A stretch of 64,000 nt of DNA from assembly GCA_964213355.1 (NCBI GenBank), contig CAXOVY010000002.1, positions 1-64,000 on the forward strand. The letters are read 5' to 3'. Positions within the stretch are counted from its first letter, which is position 1. Every line of letters starts with the position of its first letter. Shown here piece by piece: positions 54,547 through 63,197 of the stretch. Source of the stretch: JBAXAM01 sp964213355 (lineage in GTDB: Bacteria; Pseudomonadota; Gammaproteobacteria; UBA9339). The position numbers and the translations under genes were made by a program. The notes beneath the pieces were generated by a model. It had not been told where the DNA came from, did not search any database, and was given only the letters and a program-made list of their open reading frames with translations.

Positions 54547-57500
54547 ACTCGTTCCCTGTTAATTTCAATGAACTGAGATAATTATATGCCACTTTATTAG
54601 TAATTGGAAACCACTTAAAACCTAGTTGTTTTAAAATATGCTGTGTTCTACTTTGCAGTATCCTTATAGACCATATATCTTGTTTATCCCACCAATCTGC
54701 CCAACCTTGATGCACTAAAAATCTTACGATTAAATCATGATAATCACCATTGTTTATATATTGCTCAACACGATCAATAAATGATTCTGTTGACAACATG
54801 TTACAACCATTACCTTTTAAAACGTCGGTCATATTAAACAAATACGGGTTGAATACATGATGAATTTGGTTGTTTAAAGCTTGTTTATCAAAAAGCTTTA
54901 CTATGGCTTGAGCGGTTAGATCTGTTTGTGATATCTCCACTGTATTAATTGATTGCGTACTACTTTTTATCGTAAACAAGCATTTCAACCAACTATAGAA
55001 AGCATTATCTTCTATGTTTTCTTGTGCCTTATAATTTTTGGATATAAATGCAAGATTTCCAACCCTATAGATACTACTATTTATTCCATAATCACGATAT
55101 TTGACTACTTGATGTTCTCCTAGTAGTTTTGTTTGCACATAAACATTGCTTAATATCTCTGCACCGTTTGGTAAATCATCTTCAGTACATATACGTTGTA
55201 TATTATGCAAAGCAGCAAAGTACAGCACTCCTGTTGTTGAAATGTAATGAAAGTTTTTTAGTTTTGTTAATTTTGCAAGTTCTAACAAGTTGATGGTTGC
55301 TTGAACGTTGGCTGAATAGAATTTATCATATTCCCCGTAATGTTTTACTAGTGCTGCTGCATGAATTACACTGTCGATATTTGTTGTCAATTTTTGATAT
55401 TCTGATTGTGATAATCCAAGATGATTTTTTTCAATATTGGCATTAATTATGAATACGCGATTATCAATAATATTATCTAGTGACCTACCAAAGTAAAATT
55501 GATATTTCTTGTTTATTCTTTCAACCGCTTCTGCTTGTGAATTTGCTCGTATGAGCAAATAGATTTTATAGTTTGTTAGCTCTAATAACTGGTTAAGAAG
55601 ATTACACCCCAAGTATCCAGTTGAACCGGTTAACAAAATATTGTTGATTGGCTTGGTAGAAGATATATCTACACTCAGACTTGCGACTGATTTTGTATAG
55701 ACATCAAACTTTTGTCGTGATTTTGCATCGATAGGTTTATTATTAATTCGTTCTTTATACACAAGCCTGACCATCTCTAACTTATGTTGGAGAAAGTTTT
55801 TACCAAACCCAGAATCTTTCGCAAGTTTTTTAGGGGTTCGTAAATTAAAAATGTCGGCTATTTTAATATCGAAATTTGCCTGTAGTATGGAAGTGAGTTT
55901 TATTGCCTGTATTGAGTTTCCACCAAGTGAAAAAAAATCATCATTAATTCCAATCCTTTTTATCCCCAAAATCCTAGCATATTCTTCGCAAATAAATTTT
56001 TCTTGTTCATTGCTTGGCGCCTCATATTTATTATTATTTTCAAATATTGGATTAGGCAATGCTTTCCTATCTAGCTTTCCGCTTATTGTTAAAGGCAACT
56101 TATCTAAATAAACCAACATGTTCGGTAACATGTATTCGGGCAATTGGGTTGTCAGATATTTATGTATCTTCGTGTCATCTAATTTTTTATCTGCTACGTA
56201 GTAAGCTATTATAGAGCTATTATTTGCGCTTCCAACCTCATAACTTTTCACTAACGCTACTGTTTGTTTTATGCTTGGATAACCGGCTAATTTATTTTCT
56301 ATTTCGCCTAGCTCTATACGGTAACCTCTGACTTTAACCTGAAAATCATTACGACCTATGTACTCAATATTTCCGTCAGACAACCAGCGAACTAAATCCC
56401 CGGTTTTGTATAATCTGCTGTTTTTATTTTGTGACTTTTCTTCTGGTGTTTGGAATGGATTTATAATAAACCTTTCAACTAATTCAGGGCGATTTAAATA
56501 CCCTCTAGCAAGCCCAACTCCACCTATATATAGTTCTCCTATCACTCCTATTGGCAGTGGAAATAAATTTTTGTCTAATATATAACACTTAGTGTTGGAT
56601 ATTGGGGAACCTATTAAGTGTGTGTCTCCGTCTAAAACTTGCTTGCCAGTTGCATAAATAGTTGCTTCTGTTGGTCCATAATAATTGTGTAGAGTATATT
56701 TGCAAGACCAATACCCTCCTGTTTCTTTATCGCAAGGCTCTCCAGCATATACTATTCCTCGCAACGATTCATATTCTAGCCTAGGTAAAACTGATAGCAG
56801 CGCCGGTGGCAAATATACGTAATTTATTCCAACGTTTTTTATGTAATCACTGAGCAACAATATATCTTGCTTCATTGCTTTGCTTAACATATGAAGCTCT
56901 GCTCCTCTAAATAATGCAATAAAGAATTCTGACACAGATACATCAAATGTGTATGAAGTAAATGCCGTGGATTTGCCCCCTTTACTGAAATCATATACAT
57001 CGCATAAAGACAATATTGTATTTATTACCCCGTTATGCTCAATCATCACTCCTTTTGGATTACCCGTTGTTCCAGATGTGTAAATCACATAAGCAAGATT
57101 GGTGCTTGCGGTTGATGTAAGTGGATTGGTTCTTTTTTGATTGGCTAATTCAATTTGTGTTTCTTTACTATCTATAGCTAATACATCCATTTTTTCTGTA
57201 ATTTGTTTTATGACTTGTTGTAATTTTTTTGTGTGAACGTCGTTTGTTAACAAGACCTTAGTTTTTATGTCAGCTAGGATATATCCAATTCTATCATTTG
57301 GATAATCTGGATCTAATGGAACATATGCCCCACCTGACTTTAACACCCCAAGAATAGCAATTAGCATTTGCTCACTTCTATCTAAACACAATGCAACTAA
57401 GTCGTCTGGTTTGATGTCATAGTTTTGTCGTAGATAGTTTGCCAATTGGTTGGCTTTGCTGTTTAGTTCCTGATAGGTAAGTTTGACGTCTTCGTATACC

Positions 57501-58954
57501 AAAGCTATGTTACTTGGTGTTTTTAGTACCTGTTCTTCGAATAATTTATGGATAGTTTTGTCGTGGGGATACTCTTTATCGGTTTTATTAAACTCATGGA
57601 TTATTTTTTGGTATTGTTCTTGAGCTAAAAGGTTGTAGCTGGATATTTCCTTGTAGTAATCTTGGCTTAATAAATCATCTAGTATTTCAAGATATAATTT
57701 TTTGTAGCTGGCTACAAAATTATTTATCAGATTCTTGTCTATGGTGTTTTTGTCATATCTTACTCTATAGTTTAGCTTGTTATTTCTCGCGTTGTGTTCA
57801 AATAATAATACATCTTTGGTTACACCGTCTGTGCTTAGCGTAGTAAATATTTCCGTTTTTGTTATTCCATTAAATTTAAATGGGTGCTCTATAAAGAATG
57901 CTTGAGTAAAATATATGTTTAATAATTGTTTGCTAGCGCCGTCGCGAATAATATCTGTTACTGGATAATAGCCATACTTAATACTATCGCGTATTGTTAG
58001 TTTAAAAAAATCTTTACTTTGATTAAATAAATCAATTATCGTTGTGGTTTGGTTAAATTGATATGGTACGAAGTTAGTATTGAGTTGTGCGCCATAAATA
58101 AAATCTAGACCTTCGTTGATTGCTATCGGATAGCTTATTGCTAATCGATTTTGGCCTGTATACTTGTACAAAAGCAATGCAAATATACATTGTCCATATA
58201 CATACGGTGTGATTCCATGCTTCAACTTAATTTGGCCTAGTTTATATAGTTCTGAGTCGCCATAGCAAAAATTGATTTCTTCTTTGGGGTTGGAGGGAAT
58301 TTCTAGCTCCATCTCGTTTTGTCCGTTGAAATTTTTGCTTGATTTTAGAAAACTTAAATTAGTATTTTCTATATCCGATAGTTGTTGCCTCCAAAATTCC
58401 TTGTGTTTATCTTGGTTTCGTACCAAATTTGTAGAGAGCGTGCTAGTTAAATCAGATATTAATTTTATCTGGTCATCGATGCTATATTTAATTTTGTAGC
58501 TTTCATCGCCGTAATAGTTAGAGATTGCTTCGAAAACACCAAGATCTAAAGACGCGCTTCCATCTACTACAATATGATGAAAAACCAGAATAAGCCTATG
58601 GGTATTCTCATTTATTCGTAACAGCCTAAATCTATACAGTGATTCATTGTATAAATCGAAGCTACGACTAACATACGAGAACAATGCAGATGTATTAGCA
58701 TGATTATCTGAATATTCAAGCTCGCGAATACTATCGTTTTTTACCCAATGTGGCTCTTCATTAATATTTTGAATGTGACTATTAAGTATAACATGCTCTG
58801 CAACGTATTTTTTTAATGCGGCTCTTAGTCGATCTACATCTAAATTACCGTAGAGTGTTTGGTCTATTGATAAGTTATAACGGCAACCGTTTGGATCGAG
58901 TAACCATTCGGTATAAAAGATCTTGGCATATGGAGATAATTTGATTTTGTACAT
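54539..58954 (-). CDS. Single-module NRPS: condensation, adenylation, carrier, thioester reductase
   Basis: 1471 residues. C domain about 1-430 with HHIVVDG; A domain about 450-960 with YTSGTTGNPKGVMIEHNGV, FDVSVSE, NYYGPTEATIYATG and YKTGDLVRW; carrier about 970-1045 with FFSLGGNSIQAIK; reductase about 1085-1471 with the NADPH loop LLTGSTGYLGCNLL. By GrsA alignment the substrate pocket reads about D-V-S-A-V-A-Y-I-Y, which I cannot assign. The reductase should release an aldehyde or alcohol. A C domain in a first module suggests an acyl or aminoacyl partner made elsewhere. Two kinase genes follow in the same operon. Confidence 0.93.
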   Translation of the reverse strand: MYKIKLSPYAKIFYTEWLLDPNGCRYNLSIDQTLYGNLDVDRLRAALKKYVAEHVILNSHIQNINEEPHWVKNDSIRELEYSDNHANTSALFSYVSRSFDLYNESLYRFRLLRINENTHRLILVFHHIVVDGSASLDLGVFEAISNYYGDESYKIKYSIDDQIKLISDLTSTLSTNLVRNQDKHKEFWRQQLSDIENTNLSFLKSSKNFNGQNEMELEIPSNPKEEINFCYGDSELYKLGQIKLKHGITPYVYGQCIFALLLYKYTGQNRLAISYPIAINEGLDFIYGAQLNTNFVPYQFNQTTTIIDLFNQSKDFFKLTIRDSIKYGYYPVTDIIRDGASKQLLNIYFTQAFFIEHPFKFNGITKTEIFTTLSTDGVTKDVLLFEHNARNNKLNYRVRYDKNTIDKNLINNFVASYKKLYLEILDDLLSQDYYKEISSYNLLAQEQYQKIIHEFNKTDKEYPHDKTIHKLFEEQVLKTPSNIALVYEDVKLTYQELNSKANQLANYLRQNYDIKPDDLVALCLDRSEQMLIAILGVLKSGGAYVPLDPDYPNDRIGYILADIKTKVLLTNDVHTKKLQQVIKQITEKMDVLAIDSKETQIELANQKRTNPLTSTASTNLAYVIYTSGTTGNPKGVMIEHNGVINTILSLCDVYDFSKGGKSTAFTSYTFDVSVSEFFIALFRGAELHMLSKAMKQDILLLSDYIKNVGINYVYLPPALLSVLPRLEYESLRGIVYAGEPCDKETGGYWSCKYTLHNYYGPTEATIYATGKQVLDGDTHLIGSPISNTKCYILDKNLFPLPIGVIGELYIGGVGLARGYLNRPELVERFIINPFQTPEEKSQNKNSRLYKTGDLVRWLSDGNIEYIGRNDFQVKVRGYRIELGEIENKLAGYPSIKQTVALVKSYEVGSANNSSIIAYYVADKKLDDTKIHKYLTTQLPEYMLPNMLVYLDKLPLTISGKLDRKALPNPIFENNNKYEAPSNEQEKFICEEYARILGIKRIGINDDFFSLGGNSIQAIKLTSILQANFDIKIADIFNLRTPKKLAKDSGFGKNFLQHKLEMVRLVYKERINNKPIDAKSRQKFDVYTKSVASLSVDISSTKPINNILLTGSTGYLGCNLLNQLLELTNYKIYLLIRANSQAEAVERINKKYQFYFGRSLDNIIDNRVFIINANIEKNHLGLSQSEYQKLTTNIDSVIHAAALVKHYGEYDKFYSANVQATINLLELAKLTKLKNFHYISTTGVLYFAALHNIQRICTEDDLPNGAEILSNVYVQTKLLGEHQVVKYRDYGINSSIYRVGNLAFISKNYKAQENIEDNAFYSWLKCLFTIKSSTQSINTVEISQTDLTAQAIVKLFDKQALNNQIHHVFNPYLFNMTDVLKGNGCNMLSTESFIDRVEQYINNGDYHDLIVRFLVHQGWADWWDKQDIWSIRILQSRTQHILKQLGFKWFPITNKVAYNYLSSLKLTGNECE

Positions 58955-59189
58955 ATCTTAATATTAGAACATCTTTTTGTTGACACTTTCGCTCCTTACT
59001 TTTTCTCTTCCTCTTTATTACTTCACTAAAGCTAAATTGAACTAACACTAGCTGCTGCAATATACACCCAATTAAAACGATTTTTCATGGTTTTTGTCCA
59101 GCGATCTGAAGGTTTTTAACCAATAAGGCTATAAGCTATGATCAACACTGTCCAATTGTATAACTGTAGCACGTCTTTTTTATAACACA
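58955..59189. other. Upstream region of the NRPS operon, no gene seen
   Basis: A+T-rich, with no frame of coding quality on either strand. It should contain the promoter of the NRPS operon (minus strand) but no convincing -35/-10 pair stands out. It may hold the decayed flank of the transposase remnant to the right. Confidence 0.5.
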
Positions 59190-59375
59190 TTAAGAAAACC
59201 TTAACTCAAACACTACCAATTGAAATTGACAGGGCAATTGCATGAAATTTTTTTCCAAAAACTGCTTTAATTTACTCTCATTGTCTTTAACAGCTAATAC
59301 ATAATCAGCTTTGCAGTCATATATTTTTTCAGCTATTTTTCTTTGACAACCACAAAATTGGTTATTTTGTTGCAC
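59190..59375 (-). pseudogene. ISAs1-family transposase fragment
   Basis: A short frame reads FCGCQRKIAEKIYDCKADYVLAVKDNE, which matches the central segment of ISAs1/IS4-type transposases (CQ.KIAEKI...ADYVLALK.N). Both ends of the gene are lost and no terminal repeats are seen. It marks an old insertion beside the NRPS operon. Confidence 0.7.
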
Positions 59376-59437
59376 AACGACTATTCGGCGATTTTAAGTA
59401 AATATTTGCCAACCTATGCAAACACCTTAAAGTCCGG

Positions 59438-59465
59438 TAGCAGCAAGCTTTAGCTTGCGTTGCTA
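59438..59465. repeat. Small hairpin in the gap before the lipoprotein gene
   Basis: TAGCAGCAAGC and GCTTGCGTTGCTA pair with one bulge. No T-run follows, so it is more likely a small palindromic repeat than a terminator. Confidence 0.4.
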
Positions 59466-59502
59466 TGACATCTATCGATTCTAGATATATTCAAAAGTTA
59501 CG

Positions 59503-59532
59503 TTGCTATACTACAGTTGATTGACGTATAAT
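59503..59532 (+). promoter_or_regulatory. Promoter of the small lipoprotein gene
   Basis: A -35-like TTGCTA (59503-59508) and a perfect -10 TATAAT (59527-59532) are 18 bases apart, 32 bp before the ATG at 59565. Confidence 0.55.
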
Positions 59533-59564
59533 CGAATAAATTTACAGATATTGAGGATCGTATA

Positions 59565-59801
59565 ATGAGAAAATCTTATGCACTATTTTTATTAATACCA
59601 ATATTGTGTAGCTGCTCTTACTTGAATGCAAGGAATGCGACAAACCCGCCAACCCAAAAAGAACAGCTTTGCTCAGAATTAAAACGCAATATAATTTTTA
59701 ACACGGCTTCAACTCCAACTACCGGCACAGCGTCTCCGACACAATACGCCGAAATGACGCGCCTTTATAGAAAAAATGGCTGTGATAATCTAGAAAAATA
59801 A
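59565..59801 (+). CDS. Small predicted lipoprotein
   Basis: 78 residues. A lipoprotein signal (MRKSYALFLLIPILCSCSYL) ends in a lipobox-like LCSC. The mature part is short and polar with a Thr/Pro-rich stretch (NTASTPTTGTASPTQYAEMT) and two further Cys. No family recognised. It is expressed from its own promoter and lies just before tRNA-Leu. Confidence 0.7.
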   Translation: MRKSYALFLLIPILCSCSYLNARNATNPPTQKEQLCSELKRNIIFNTASTPTTGTASPTQYAEMTRLYRKNGCDNLEK

Positions 59802-59805
59802 GACG

Positions 59806-59924
59806 CTTTCTGTCTTCTAAAGTGCCGGGGTGGTGGAATTGGTATACACGCAAGTCTCAGAAGCTTGTGGGGGAAACCCCGTGGAGGTTCAAGTCCTCTC
59901 CTCGGCAGTCTAGAAGACAGAAAG
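59806..59924. repeat. 14-bp perfect inverted repeat enclosing tRNA-Leu
   Basis: CTTTCTGTCTTCTA (59806-59819) and TAGAAGACAGAAAG (59911-59924) are exact complements flanking the tRNA by four and three bases. In the transcript the leader and trailer would pair and extend the acceptor stem. Confidence 0.85.
59824..59907 (+). tRNA. tRNA-Leu (anticodon CAG)
   Basis: 84 nt. The acceptor arms GCCGGGG and CCTCGGC pair with one G-U, the D-arm region reads TGGTGGAATTGGTATACACG, the anticodon loop is CTCAGAA with CAG, a long variable arm (TGTGGGGGAAACCCCGTG) is typical of type II leucine tRNAs, and the T arm has GGTTCAAGTCC. CCA is not encoded. It is read toward the convergent lipoprotein gene. Confidence 0.95.
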
Positions 59925-59941
59925 GCAAAGATCAGAAAGTT

Positions 59942-60523
59942 CTACGAGCGTGGCGTTTGTTCTTTCTGCGTTATTTCCACTGTCACATTGTTCAATCTTA
60001 CATAACCACTACTGCTAATCCCTTTATAAACAAAACCAGGTAACCAAAACGGCGAGAAGTTAATACTAATTGACCCGTTTTTTTTCGTAAGATCATAATG
60101 GCTAGGATCTAAATATAATATATTTCCATAAAAACACGCTTCTAACTCAGTGCGAATCTTCTCATCAGTTGGTTGTTGCAATATAATACTGCGACATTGA
60201 TCTTTAAAAATAACAAACTTTACTGGATTATAATCGTAATGGCTATTAAATGGAGGCATCATAACTTTACCATCATGAATACCAATTTCTAAAAACACAC
60301 TATCAACAACAGTGTTTTTGTTATTTTTTATGGATTTATTAAGCTCTGCAGCAAATTTTTCATAGTTAGCAAGCAATGCTTTTTGTTTATCTGGACTATA
60401 GCCTAACCACTCAGACTCAGTTACACCAATTTTTGTAGGAGCACTGACACCGGCACAACTAGACAAAAATGTGATTATTGCAACTGTTACTAATATACGA
60501 AGGTTTTGCAAGAAATATCTCAT
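59942..60523 (-). CDS. Predicted lipoprotein of unknown function
   Basis: About 193 residues from the preferred start MRYFLQNLRILV (60523). The signal ends in the lipobox LSSC. The mature protein has no recognised domain; it contains EWLGYSPDKQKALLANYEKF near the N-terminus and a beta-rich C-terminus (GSISINFSPFWLPGFVYKGI). Probably anchored in the outer membrane. A longer frame to 60550 exists. Confidence 0.65.
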   Translation of the reverse strand: MRYFLQNLRILVTVAIITFLSSCAGVSAPTKIGVTESEWLGYSPDKQKALLANYEKFAAELNKSIKNNKNTVVDSVFLEIGIHDGKVMMPPFNSHYDYNPVKFVIFKDQCRSIILQQPTDEKIRTELEACFYGNILYLDPSHYDLTKKNGSISINFSPFWLPGFVYKGISSSGYVRLNNVTVEITQKEQTPRS

Positions 60524-60602
60524 AATCATAGGCAGCAAAAAAATGCACAAGAACCAAAAAAATCCTTGTGCATTAATCTCTCTAATAAAGTTATTCTAAA
60601 AC

Positions 60603-61382
60603 TTAATCGTCAGTATCATCTGGCGTGTTTGGTGTAGCTTCGCTACTTGGCTTAGTTCCACTATTTGCACCTGATCCATCATCTTTAGCTGGGGATATTT
60701 TTCGAAATGATGCTTTAGTGCCAGCTACATCCGTGGTTTGACCAACAACACCTGTTGTGCCCGTAGAAGCACCTGGAGTTGGAGCTGCTAGTTGCGAATT
60801 ACCGACGACACCCTGCTGCTGCGGCATTCCTGATTTTTCTTTAAGCGCACCATAAGGAACATTCTGCGCCGGGGTTGGCTCACTAGCCGTAACCAAACCA
60901 CCCGTACCTGGAGTTGCCGGTGTAGCTGGACCTGAAACAACACCACCTTGTGCTACAGGGGAAGGAGTTGCCGTAGAGGTTACGGTATTACCACCAGCTG
61001 GCGTCGCAGTCGATACGGTGGCAACAGCAGGAGCTTGAACTGTTGATACATTATCCACACTTTGCTGACCGGATATCGGAACAACTGGCATTGGTTGAAT
61101 CTGGTTTTGTGAATCAACAATTGGCATTGTTTGTGGTGGCATAACCACTACTTCTTGAGGTGCTTGCGGTGTAACCTGCTGCCCCGTTACTCCAACAACA
61201 TTACCTTGTTCATGTGCGGGTGTGGGTGGTGCTACATTAGTAGTCGGCACAACATTGTTACTAGCATTAGGCAATGCCTCAGCACTTATAGCAGAGGTAT
61301 CTATGTTTTCTTCTTTTTCTTTATTACAACCCACTAATACCAGAGCTATTGCCACAAGAAACATTATCGACTTCGTCTTCAT
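60603..61382 (-). CDS. Pro/Thr-rich predicted lipoprotein
   Basis: 259 residues. Signal MKTKSIMFLVAIALVLVGC with lipobox LVGC, then a low-complexity chain rich in Pro, Thr, Val, Gln and Gly, with many TP, QP and GV steps, to an acidic end (PNTPDDTDD). No folded domain is visible; it may be a disordered surface or periplasmic spacer. The N-terminus after the lipid Cys (NKEKEE) resembles the shorter gene upstream, suggesting duplication. Confidence 0.75.
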   Translation of the reverse strand: MKTKSIMFLVAIALVLVGCNKEKEENIDTSAISAEALPNASNNVVPTTNVAPPTPAHEQGNVVGVTGQQVTPQAPQEVVVMPPQTMPIVDSQNQIQPMPVVPISGQQSVDNVSTVQAPAVATVSTATPAGGNTVTSTATPSPVAQGGVVSGPATPATPGTGGLVTASEPTPAQNVPYGALKEKSGMPQQQGVVGNSQLAAPTPGASTGTTGVVGQTTDVAGTKASFRKISPAKDDGSGANSGTKPSSEATPNTPDDTDD

Positions 61383-61436
61383 TAAAAAACCTCCAAAAAT
61401 AATTATGTGTCAAATATTAAATAAAAAACACCAAAA

Positions 61437-61586
61437 CTACTTGGTTGTAGTTGGTGTTGGTGCAACTGATGCAGCCGGCGTGGGAGCATTTGTTGCAGTT
61501 GCTTCCTTGGTGCTGTTTGCTTCTTTATTGCAACCTACTACCCCAAACACTATTAGAGCTAAAAAAATAAGTGATTTACTATGCAT
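61437..61586 (-). CDS. Short Pro/Thr/Ala-rich predicted lipoprotein
   Basis: 49 residues from MHSKSLIFLALIVFGVVGC (61586), with a lipobox VVGC followed by NKEANSTKEA and a Thr/Pro/Ala tail ending TPTTTK. GGAGG lies eight bases before the ATG, supporting this start over the longer frame. It looks like a short relative or a truncated copy of the lipoprotein at 60603-61382. Confidence 0.65.
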   Translation of the reverse strand: MHSKSLIFLALIVFGVVGCNKEANSTKEATATNAPTPAASVAPTPTTTK

Positions 61587-61814
61587 ACTAATGCCTCCAA
61601 AATGAGTATCTTGAATGACACAGTTTAACCGAATTACTCTCGATGGCAAGATCTTGCGATAAAAAAATCAATCAAACAAAACACATGTTTTACAAAAACC
61701 ATATATTTCACGTAAAAAACAACTTTATTATAATCAATGCACTACAAAGTTCGTTGAACACAGAAAGCAAATATAAAAACTTTCATCTGGCTTTTTTAGA
61801 TACACTTTGGTAGT

Positions 61815-61848
61815 GTCTATATATAAACTAGATTTTTCATATATAGAC
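61815..61848. promoter_or_regulatory. 10-bp inverted repeat upstream of fabI
   Basis: GTCTATATAT (61815-61824) and ATATATAGAC (61839-61848) are exact complements 14 bases apart, 23 bp before the fabI ATG. It could be an operator overlapping the promoter (TATATA) or a 5' UTR hairpin. Confidence 0.5.
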
Positions 61849-61870
61849 TACTGTACCAGAGGAAGCGATT

Positions 61871-62665
61871 ATGGGTATTTTACAAAATAAACGGGCACTA
61901 ATAGTTGGCGTAATTAACACCCACTCAATTGCCTATGGCATAGCTAAATGTATGCACCGCGCCGGTGCAACCCTTGCATTTACCTATCAAAATGAAAAAA
62001 TCAAAGAACGTGTAGAAAAAATTGCTACTGAACTGGATTCCAACATTGCATTTCCTTGTGATTTAGGGTACGACGAACAGATAAGTACGCTTTTTAGCAA
62101 CCTCAGCAACCACTGGGATAAATTCGATATTTTGGTTCACTCGGTAGCGTATGCTCCAAGTGATCAACTAGAGGGCAATTATGTCGACTGTATAACTCGT
62201 GATGGTTTCAGAATTGCTCATGACATTAGCAGCTATAGTTTTGCTGCATTAGCTAGAGCCGCGCACCCAATGATGCAAGGTCAAAAAGGCGCATTACTAA
62301 CAATCAGCCATCTTGGTGCCGAAAAAGCTTTAATTAATTACAATGTCATGGGACTGGCAAAAGCAAGCCTTGAGGCTAATGTCCGCTATTTAGCAAACAG
62401 TCTTGGTCCTGAAGGCATAAGGGTAAATGCTATTTCAGCTGGAGCAGTTCGCACTTTAGCTGCATCAGCTGTAAAAAGTTTTCGCAAAATGCTAACTTAT
62501 GGCGAAAAAGTTTCTCCACTGCATCGTAACGTTACATTAGAAGAAATCGGAAACTCAGCTGTATTTCTATGCTCTGATTTAGCTTCTGGAGTTACTGGGG
62601 AAATTCTACACGTAGACGCTGGCTTGAATATCGTTGGCTTCCCGGGAATAGACACTTTTACCTAG
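61871..62665 (+). CDS. fabI: Enoyl-ACP reductase (FabI-like)
   Basis: 264 residues of the short-chain reductase fold. The NAD loop is GVINTHSIAYGIAKCM, and the active segment SHLGAEKALINYNVMGLAKA keeps the catalytic Tyr and Lys (YNVMGLAK). The first Tyr of the usual Y-x-L-G-A-E pattern is His here. It performs the last step of fatty-acid elongation, and the substitution could alter substrate or triclosan binding. The C-terminal VRVNAISAGAVRTLAAS-like segment is normal. Confidence 0.93.
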   Translation: MGILQNKRALIVGVINTHSIAYGIAKCMHRAGATLAFTYQNEKIKERVEKIATELDSNIAFPCDLGYDEQISTLFSNLSNHWDKFDILVHSVAYAPSDQLEGNYVDCITRDGFRIAHDISSYSFAALARAAHPMMQGQKGALLTISHLGAEKALINYNVMGLAKASLEANVRYLANSLGPEGIRVNAISAGAVRTLAASAVKSFRKMLTYGEKVSPLHRNVTLEEIGNSAVFLCSDLASGVTGEILHVDAGLNIVGFPGIDTFT

Positions 62666-63197
62666 GTACTAACGTCTCTTCCACATTTAAAATCAACGAG
62701 GCAGTTCGTGCAGCGGTATGAAGCCAATCACTCAGACGATTAAAATAAATGCCAACAATCTGGGCATTTTTATTGCTTTCTGCTAGCTTAAAAGCAGCTC
62801 GTTCTGCCCGCCGACAGACGGTACGCGCCAAATGAATACGTAATGCACACTCACCCCCACCTGGTAATATAGAAGATTTTAAAATCGGCAGGCGTTCACT
62901 CATGGCATCTATTTCAATTTCAAGTTGGCTAATTTTATGTGGATTAATAGCAAAGGCACTGCTGGACAGTAAGTTAGAACTAAGCTCAAATAACTCACAC
63001 TGGATACGATAAATTTGCTTGAACATGTCACGAAAATCTTGGGTTTCACAAAAAGATTCGGCCGCATAACCCAAAAATACATTCAATTCATCAACACAAC
63101 CGTATAACTCAATTAGATCAGAATGCTTTTTAACTCGCTTATTATTGACCCCACTAGTCAAACCGTCGTCCCCAGATTTTGTGTATATTTTGCTCAT
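62658..63197 (-). CDS. Cob(I)alamin adenosyltransferase, PduO type
   Basis: 179 residues. The N-terminal KIYTKSGDDGLTS with the following HSDLIELYGCVDELNVFLG and the later RTVCRRAERAAF are the ATP- and corrinoid-binding motifs of this family. It makes adenosylcobalamin from ATP and reduced cobalamin. It may serve a B12-dependent enzyme elsewhere or salvaged B12. Its start overlaps ppiD by four bases. Confidence 0.93.
   Translation of the reverse strand: MSKIYTKSGDDGLTSGVNNKRVKKHSDLIELYGCVDELNVFLGYAAESFCETQDFRDMFKQIYRIQCELFELSSNLLSSSAFAINPHKISQLEIEIDAMSERLPILKSSILPGGGECALRIHLARTVCRRAERAAFKLAESNKNAQIVGIYFNRLSDWLHTAARTASLILNVEETLVPR

Noticed and set aside
54539..58954. Assigning an amino acid to the NRPS adenylation pocket
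   Set aside because: The pocket residues read by eye do not match a code I can recall with confidence, so no substrate is given.
59822..60043. 73-residue plus-strand frame
   Set aside because: It runs through the tRNA-Leu gene and has no protein-like features.
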